A DNA stretch of 16,259 nucleotides, from NCBI GenBank assembly GCA_043802345.1, contig JAZDLC010000264.1, positions 1 through 16,259 of the forward strand, read 5' to 3'. The notes under the pieces were generated by a model that worked only from the letters and a program-made list of their open reading frames with translations, was not told the origin of the DNA and ran no database searches. The position numbers and the translations under genes were made by a program. This document shows, in pieces, positions 12,796 through 16,259 of the stretch. How positions within the stretch are numbered: position 1 is the first letter of the stretch; every line of letters starts with the position of its first letter. The stretch comes from JAZDLC01 sp043802345. GTDB taxonomy: Bacteria > Planctomycetota > B15-G4 > JADJEK01.

Positions 12796-14427
12796 ATGAG
12801 CAACTCCGTTACCCACCCACCGGTCCCGAAGAACGAACCGATCCTGGGGTACACCCCCGGCAGCCAGGAACGCGCGCAGCTCAAGGCGGCCATCGAGGCG
12901 CAACGGTCGGAAACGATCGAGATCCCCCTGGTGATCGGCGGGAAGGAAGTCAGGACCGGCGACCTGAAGGACGTGATCGAGCCTCACGCCCACGGCCGGC
13001 TGCTCGCCAGGGCGCACATGGCCAGGCAGGAGAACGTGGCCCAGGCCGCCGACGCGGCGCGGGCGGCCTCGAAGGAATGGTCGCTGATGAGCTACGACGA
13101 CCGGGCTTCGATCTTCCTCCGCGCGGCCGACCTGCTGGCCGGTCCGTGGCGTCAGCGGATCAACGCCGCCACCATGCTGGGCCAGAGCAAGACGCCCTAC
13201 CAGGCCGAGATCGACGCGGCCTGCGAGTTGATCGACTTCTACCGCTACAACGTCCACTACGGCCGGCAGATCCTGGAGATCCAGCCCGATAGCGCTCCCG
13301 GCATGTGGAACACCTGCGAGTATCGGAATCTGGAAGGGTTCGTGCTGGCGGTCACGCCGTTCAACTTCACCTCGATCGCCGGCAACCTGCCCACCTCTCC
13401 CGCGCTCATGGGGAACGTGGCGATCTGGAAGCCGTCGACCACATCGCTGTATTCCAACTACCTGCTGATGAAGATGCTGCAGGAAGCGGGACTCCCGGAC
13501 GGGGTGATCAACTTCATGCCGGGACCGGGCCGGGTGATCGGCGGCTACCTGCTGCCCCATCCCGAGCTGGCCGGGATCCACTTCACCGGATCGACCGGCG
13601 TCTTCCAGACCATGTGGCGGGTCGTGGGCGAGAACATCGCCGGCTATCACGGATACCCGCGAGTAGTGGGCGAGACCGGCGGCAAGGACTTCATCTTCGC
13701 CCATCCCTCCGCGGGGATCGACGAGCTGATCACGGCCATGCTTCGTGGAGCCTATGAATACCAGGGGCAGAAATGCTCCGCCGCCAGCAGGGCCTACGTC
13801 CCGAAGTCGATCTGGCCGGAGGTCAGGGACCGCCTGCTGGCGGAGATCGGCAAGATCAAGATGTGCGATCCCACCGATTTCCAGGCCTTCATGGGCGCGG
13901 TCATTGATGAAGCCTCGTTCGACAACTGCATGAAGTACATCGAGACCGCGAAGAGCTCCGGCAGTTGCGAGATCCTGGCCGGCGGCAAGGGGGACAAGAG
14001 CGAGGGGTACTTCGTGCAGCCGACCTTGATCGAGACTTCCGATCCGAAGACCACCACCATGTGCGACGAGATCTTCGGCCCGATCCTCACCATCTTCCCG
14101 TACGAAGACGCGAAGCTGGACGGCGCGGTGGAGCTGTGCGACACCACCTCGCCATACGCCCTCACCGGCGCCATCTTCGCCAATGACCGGAGCGCCGTCT
14201 GCGACATCTCCAGGAAGCTCAGGCACGCGGCCGGGAACTTCTACATCAACGACAAGCCGACCGGTGCGGTGGTGGGCCAGCAGCCGTTCGGCGGCGGGCG
14301 GGCCTCCGGCACCAATGACAAGGCCGGCTCGCTCCTGAACCTGATCCGCTGGACCAGCGTCCGCACGATCAAGGAGACCTTCGTTCCGCCCACGACCTGG
14401 AGCTATCCCCACATGGACGAGGCATAG
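12796..14427 (+). CDS. pruA: L-glutamate gamma-semialdehyde (1-pyrroline-5-carboxylate) dehydrogenase, ALDH4 type
   Basis: A 543-residue NAD-dependent aldehyde dehydrogenase of the ALDH4A1-like P5C dehydrogenase group, close in length to the mitochondrial enzyme. It oxidises glutamate semialdehyde, formed from proline via P5C, to glutamate. Visible elements are PFNFTS (Asn190), the cofactor lysine in IWKPST (Lys212), HFTGSTGVF, the general base Glu293 in VVGETGGKD, the nucleophile Cys327 in YQGQKCSAASRAYVP, EIFGPILTIF, and the substrate-anchor end PTGAVVGQQPFGGGRASG. It is monofunctional; no proline dehydrogenase domain or gene is adjacent. The ATG at 12796 was chosen over an upstream start at 12730 because MSNSVTHPPVPKNEPILGY matches family N-termini and a weak AGAAGAGA precedes it. 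Confidence 0.94.
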   Translation: MSNSVTHPPVPKNEPILGYTPGSQERAQLKAAIEAQRSETIEIPLVIGGKEVRTGDLKDVIEPHAHGRLLARAHMARQENVAQAADAARAASKEWSLMSYDDRASIFLRAADLLAGPWRQRINAATMLGQSKTPYQAEIDAACELIDFYRYNVHYGRQILEIQPDSAPGMWNTCEYRNLEGFVLAVTPFNFTSIAGNLPTSPALMGNVAIWKPSTTSLYSNYLLMKMLQEAGLPDGVINFMPGPGRVIGGYLLPHPELAGIHFTGSTGVFQTMWRVVGENIAGYHGYPRVVGETGGKDFIFAHPSAGIDELITAMLRGAYEYQGQKCSAASRAYVPKSIWPEVRDRLLAEIGKIKMCDPTDFQAFMGAVIDEASFDNCMKYIETAKSSGSCEILAGGKGDKSEGYFVQPTLIETSDPKTTTMCDEIFGPILTIFPYEDAKLDGAVELCDTTSPYALTGAIFANDRSAVCDISRKLRHAAGNFYINDKPTGAVVGQQPFGGGRASGTNDKAGSLLNLIRWTSVRTIKETFVPPTTWSYPHMDEA

Positions 14428-14490
14428 CCCGGTCCGGATCGTATCCGCTGGAGCACGAACAGTCTGCTTTGTGGAAGCCGACCTCTGCGA

Positions 14491-14506
14491 GCCGCCTCTT
14501 GGCGGC
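14491..14506. terminator. GCCGCC-TCTT-GGCGGC hairpin between convergent genes
   Basis: A perfect 6-bp GC stem with a 4-nt loop, 63 nt after the pruA stop and 3 nt beyond the minus-strand stop at 14509. This is a good position for a bidirectional terminator; the flanks have no long T-run. Confidence 0.45.
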
Positions 14507-14508
14507 GA

Positions 14509-15081
14509 TTATCGACGTCTGTTCGCAGAAAAATGTCGGCCGAAGAACTTCGGCGCGACCTTGAAGAGATGCGTAGGGGGCGTCAGCTCGAAGGCAAAAC
14601 CGATCGGTGAGGGCGCTTCCTGGCCAGCCCTTCCGTTGTTCGGACCTCGACCCCAACGCTCCCCCTTGGCCAGTAGCCGGAACTCGACGAACCGGCCGCG
14701 GCTGCGATCGAATGTGCCCCGGCCGAAGAGGCTCGTCTCGAGCCCGTTTTCCACCCTCCCGGCTCCCGGGTCCGGCTCGGCCACCGCCAGAGTGCGCCCT
14801 TCCCACTCGACCCGGACCTCGTTCCTGATCACGGAGACCAGGCGCGCCCGCCACTCCGCCAGTTCCACCTGGTCGTCTGAAAACGGCTCCGCGGCGCCGC
14901 GCACGTCATCCAGGACATGAAGCTGCGCCAGCCGTCGAGCCAGGCGATCCGGGACAAGGCCCGTCTCCTCCATCGAGAGGTCCTGGGGCAGCAAGGCGCG
15001 GGCCTCGGAAGGGGTGAACCAGACCTGGTCCTGGCTCCATTCCCTCGAGCGGAGTTCCTCCGACTCACCTGCCGGCGGCAA
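14509..15081 (-). CDS. C-terminal part of a probably frameshifted lipoprotein gene
   Basis: The frame reads from about 15138 (just after an in-frame TGA) to TAA at 14509. The first usable start is a TTG at 15081 with GAGG only 3 nt away, poor for initiation. The protein (190 aa from that TTG) begins PPAGESEELRSREWSQDQVW and includes FTPSEARALLPQDL, LHVLDDVRGAAEPF and a beta-rich end with GIGFAFEL-like segment PIGFAFELTPP. It has no signal peptide. I recall thioredoxin-fold lipoproteins in which a segment of this kind follows the thioredoxin domain in one chain, which suggests this is the second half of the gene at 15491-15099. The codons before the TTG (GVALVLTRFARNLPP) also look like real protein. 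Function unknown. Confidence 0.6.
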   Translation of the reverse strand: MPPAGESEELRSREWSQDQVWFTPSEARALLPQDLSMEETGLVPDRLARRLAQLHVLDDVRGAAEPFSDDQVELAEWRARLVSVIRNEVRVEWEGRTLAVAEPDPGAGRVENGLETSLFGRGTFDRSRGRFVEFRLLAKGERWGRGPNNGRAGQEAPSPIGFAFELTPPTHLFKVAPKFFGRHFSANRRR

Positions 15082-15098
15082 GTTCCTCGCGAAGCGGG

Positions 15099-15491
15099 TC
15101 AGAACCAGCGCGACTCCGGTCCGGGCCTCGTCTGCAGCTCATAGATCGCGTCCACCGCCGGGACGAATTCCGACAGGAAGCGGTCCACGGTCGGATCGGC
15201 CCAGACAGACCTGTGGCCCGGGAGTTCCTGCGCACACTCGCAATGAAGCGGATTGCCGGACAGGATCCACAGCAGCAGCGGCCGCTGCTCGGAGGCGGCG
15301 GCATACAGACCCGCGCCCACATCCGGAAGCCAGGCCTGGCGCCCGTACCAGAGGTCAGTGCGATCCGGTGCGATGAACCGGTGCCACCGGTCCAGGTCGA
15401 CTTCGGGCCGGGGTTCGGTGATGGTCGCGCAGCCGAGCAGCAGAACCGCTCCGGCAACGAATCCCCACCTTGCAACCGGCTGTAGCGTCAT
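15099..15491 (-). CDS. N-terminal part of a thioredoxin-like lipoprotein (probably interrupted)
   Basis: A 130-residue reading frame from the ATG at 15491, with GGAAGG 8 nt upstream. The signal GFVAGAVLLLGCATI carries a lipobox LLLGC (Cys21). A short thioredoxin-fold start follows: RPLLLWILSGNPLHCECAQE (about 69-88), where the CEC pair sits at the redox-active position, then WADPTVDRFLSEFVPAVDAI, the helix-strand expected next. The frame then stops at 15099 after RPGPESRWF, in the middle of what should be the fold. The following frame begins within 40 nt, so an indel or internal deletion is likely. If translated it would be a truncated outer-membrane-directed lipoprotein. Its start is 70 nt from the divergent sigma-54 regulator. 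Confidence 0.65.
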   Translation of the reverse strand: MTLQPVARWGFVAGAVLLLGCATITEPRPEVDLDRWHRFIAPDRTDLWYGRQAWLPDVGAGLYAAASEQRPLLLWILSGNPLHCECAQELPGHRSVWADPTVDRFLSEFVPAVDAIYELQTRPGPESRWF

Positions 15492-15521
15492 GCCTGCGGC
15501 CTTCCATCGGTCCAGGGGGCG

Positions 15522-15537
15522 GTAACTAGCGTGTTAC
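15522..15537. promoter_or_regulatory. GTAAC-N6-GTTAC dyad, candidate operator
   Basis: Perfect 5-bp inverted arms around a 6-nt spacer, covering the position where the -35 of the regulator promoter would lie and 30 nt upstream of the divergent lipoprotein start. A regulator bound here could affect both genes. Inferred from symmetry and location. Confidence 0.4.
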
Positions 15538-15548
15538 AGAACAATCCG

Positions 15549-15554
15549 TATACT
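15549..15554 (+). promoter_or_regulatory. TATACT -10 box 6 nt before the sigma-54 regulator ATG
   Basis: TATACT matches the -10 consensus in five of six bases and is followed by CGCAGC and then the ATG at 15561. Transcription would begin at about the initiation codon, and there is no Shine-Dalgarno sequence. The -35 region (around 15526-15531) is poor. Confidence 0.5.
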
Positions 15555-15560
15555 CGCAGC

Positions 15561-16259
15561 ATGCCCACAGACGATGCCTCAACTCCGTCCATCACGCAAA
15601 TCTACCGGGATCGAAGCGTGACCTTCGAGAGTCTGGTGGCCGAGGACGAAGGCACCCGGAAGGTCGTGGCCCAGGCGCGGCGGGCGGCCCGGTCGGACGC
15701 CTCCATCCTGATCGTGGGCGAGAGCGGCACCGGGAAGAACCTCATCGCCCAGGCGATCCACAACGCCAGCCCCAGGGCCGGGAAGCCGTTCGTGTCCGCC
15801 AACTGCGCCGCGTTCGCCGAGTCGCTGCTCGAATCGGAGCTGTTCGGTCACGAGAGAGGCTCGTTCACCGGCGCGGAACGGACAAAGAAAGGGGTGTTCG
15901 AACTGGCGGACGGCGCCACGCTCTTCCTGGACGAGATCGGGGAGCTCTCCAAGAACGCCCAGGCCAAGATCCTGCGGGCGGTAGAGTACAAGGAGTTCGA
16001 GCGGGTTGGCGGCGAAGAGACGCTGAAGTCGGACATCCGCATCCTGTTCGCCACCAACCGGAATCTCGAAGAGGCCGTCCGGAACGAGGAGTTCCGGGAG
16101 GATCTGTTCTACCGGGTCAACGAGATCCGGATCGAGATCCCCCCCTTGAGGAGCAGGAAGAAGGATATCCCCAAGCTGGCCGAGCGATACCTGGAGGAGT
16201 GTAAAGCCACCTTTGGATACAAGATCGAGGGGTTGACCGACGAGGCGATGCAGGCGCTG
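15561..16259 (+). CDS. Sigma-54-dependent AAA+ transcriptional activator (3' end outside window)
   Basis: The first 233 codons of an NtrC-family enhancer-binding protein; the frame runs off the window. Only about 24 residues precede the AAA+ domain (FESLVAEDEGTRKVVAQ), so there is no receiver, GAF or PAS domain at the N-terminus. Walker A is GESGTGKN (53-60), with Asn where Glu is usual. The sigma-54 contact loop is GSFTGA (100-105), a known variant of GAFTGA. Walker B is LFLDEIGE (121-128). Sensor I is FATNRNLEE. The arginine-finger region is FREDLFYRVNEI (178-189), followed by PPLRSRKKDIPKLAERYL. A DNA-binding HTH domain is expected downstream. It resembles PspF-type activators controlled by a separate partner or a C-terminal domain. 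The gene appears to be transcribed as a leaderless mRNA. Confidence 0.93.
   Translation, partial: MPTDDASTPSITQIYRDRSVTFESLVAEDEGTRKVVAQARRAARSDASILIVGESGTGKNLIAQAIHNASPRAGKPFVSANCAAFAESLLESELFGHERGSFTGAERTKKGVFELADGATLFLDEIGELSKNAQAKILRAVEYKEFERVGGEETLKSDIRILFATNRNLEEAVRNEEFREDLFYRVNEIRIEIPPLRSRKKDIPKLAERYLEECKATFGYKIEGLTDEAMQAL

Noticed and set aside
12553..14412. 619-codon open frame on the minus strand opposite pruA
   Set aside because: It mirrors the P5C dehydrogenase codons and has no recognisable motif; pruA has full catalytic residues.

Overview
The window is about 16.3 kb of GC-rich bacterial chromosome. The organism is probably Gram-negative: there are lipoprotein signals, a GT-C glycosyltransferase of the ArnT type, remnants of a MacAB-like tripartite exporter and a sigma-54 activator. 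An SBBP-repeat protein, a large secreted M14 peptidase, an ALDH4-type P5C dehydrogenase and a cysteine-free bL33 suggest an environmental phylum such as Acidobacteriota, Planctomycetota or an FCB-group relative. The sequence alone does not settle this. I saw no tRNA, rRNA, CRISPR array, insertion sequence or phage gene.

Layout. 1-350 (+) is the 3' end of a larger unrecognised gene. 387-3522 (-) is a tight three-gene operon: ArnT/PMT-like GT-C transferase, DPM1/ArnC-like GT2 transferase, and a VTT-domain membrane protein. Together these could form a polyprenyl-phosphate-sugar cycle. 3816-5099 (-) is a solitary B12-binding radical SAM enzyme with a near-consensus promoter placed for a leaderless mRNA. 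5162-5732 (-) is a collapsed ABC export locus made of fragments of ATPase, adaptor and FtsX permease. 5819-6509 (+) is a strong promoter driving rpmG and an OsmC-family gene. 6517-10835 (-) is a run of four hydrolase-like genes: an alpha/beta esterase, a secreted M14 carboxypeptidase, an NlpC/P60-like exported protein and a metallo-beta-lactamase-fold lipoprotein. The lipoprotein gene has a hairpin plus T9 in its leader. 10986-12593 (+) is a seven-repeat SBBP beta-propeller protein. 12796-14427 (+) is P5C dehydrogenase for proline catabolism. 14509-15491 (-) is a thioredoxin-like lipoprotein gene that looks split by a frameshift or deletion. 15561-16259 (+) is the start of a sigma-54 AAA+ activator with no receiver domain and an apparently leaderless promoter.

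The most interesting points are the GT-C/GT2/VTT cassette, two genes whose -10 boxes lie 6-7 nt from the start codon, the terminator-like leader before the MBL lipoprotein, and recurrent gene decay. The decay comprises the exporter remnants, the split lipoprotein and an atypical NlpC/P60 protein. No single locus here is a proven new system; the glycolipid cassette is the best candidate.
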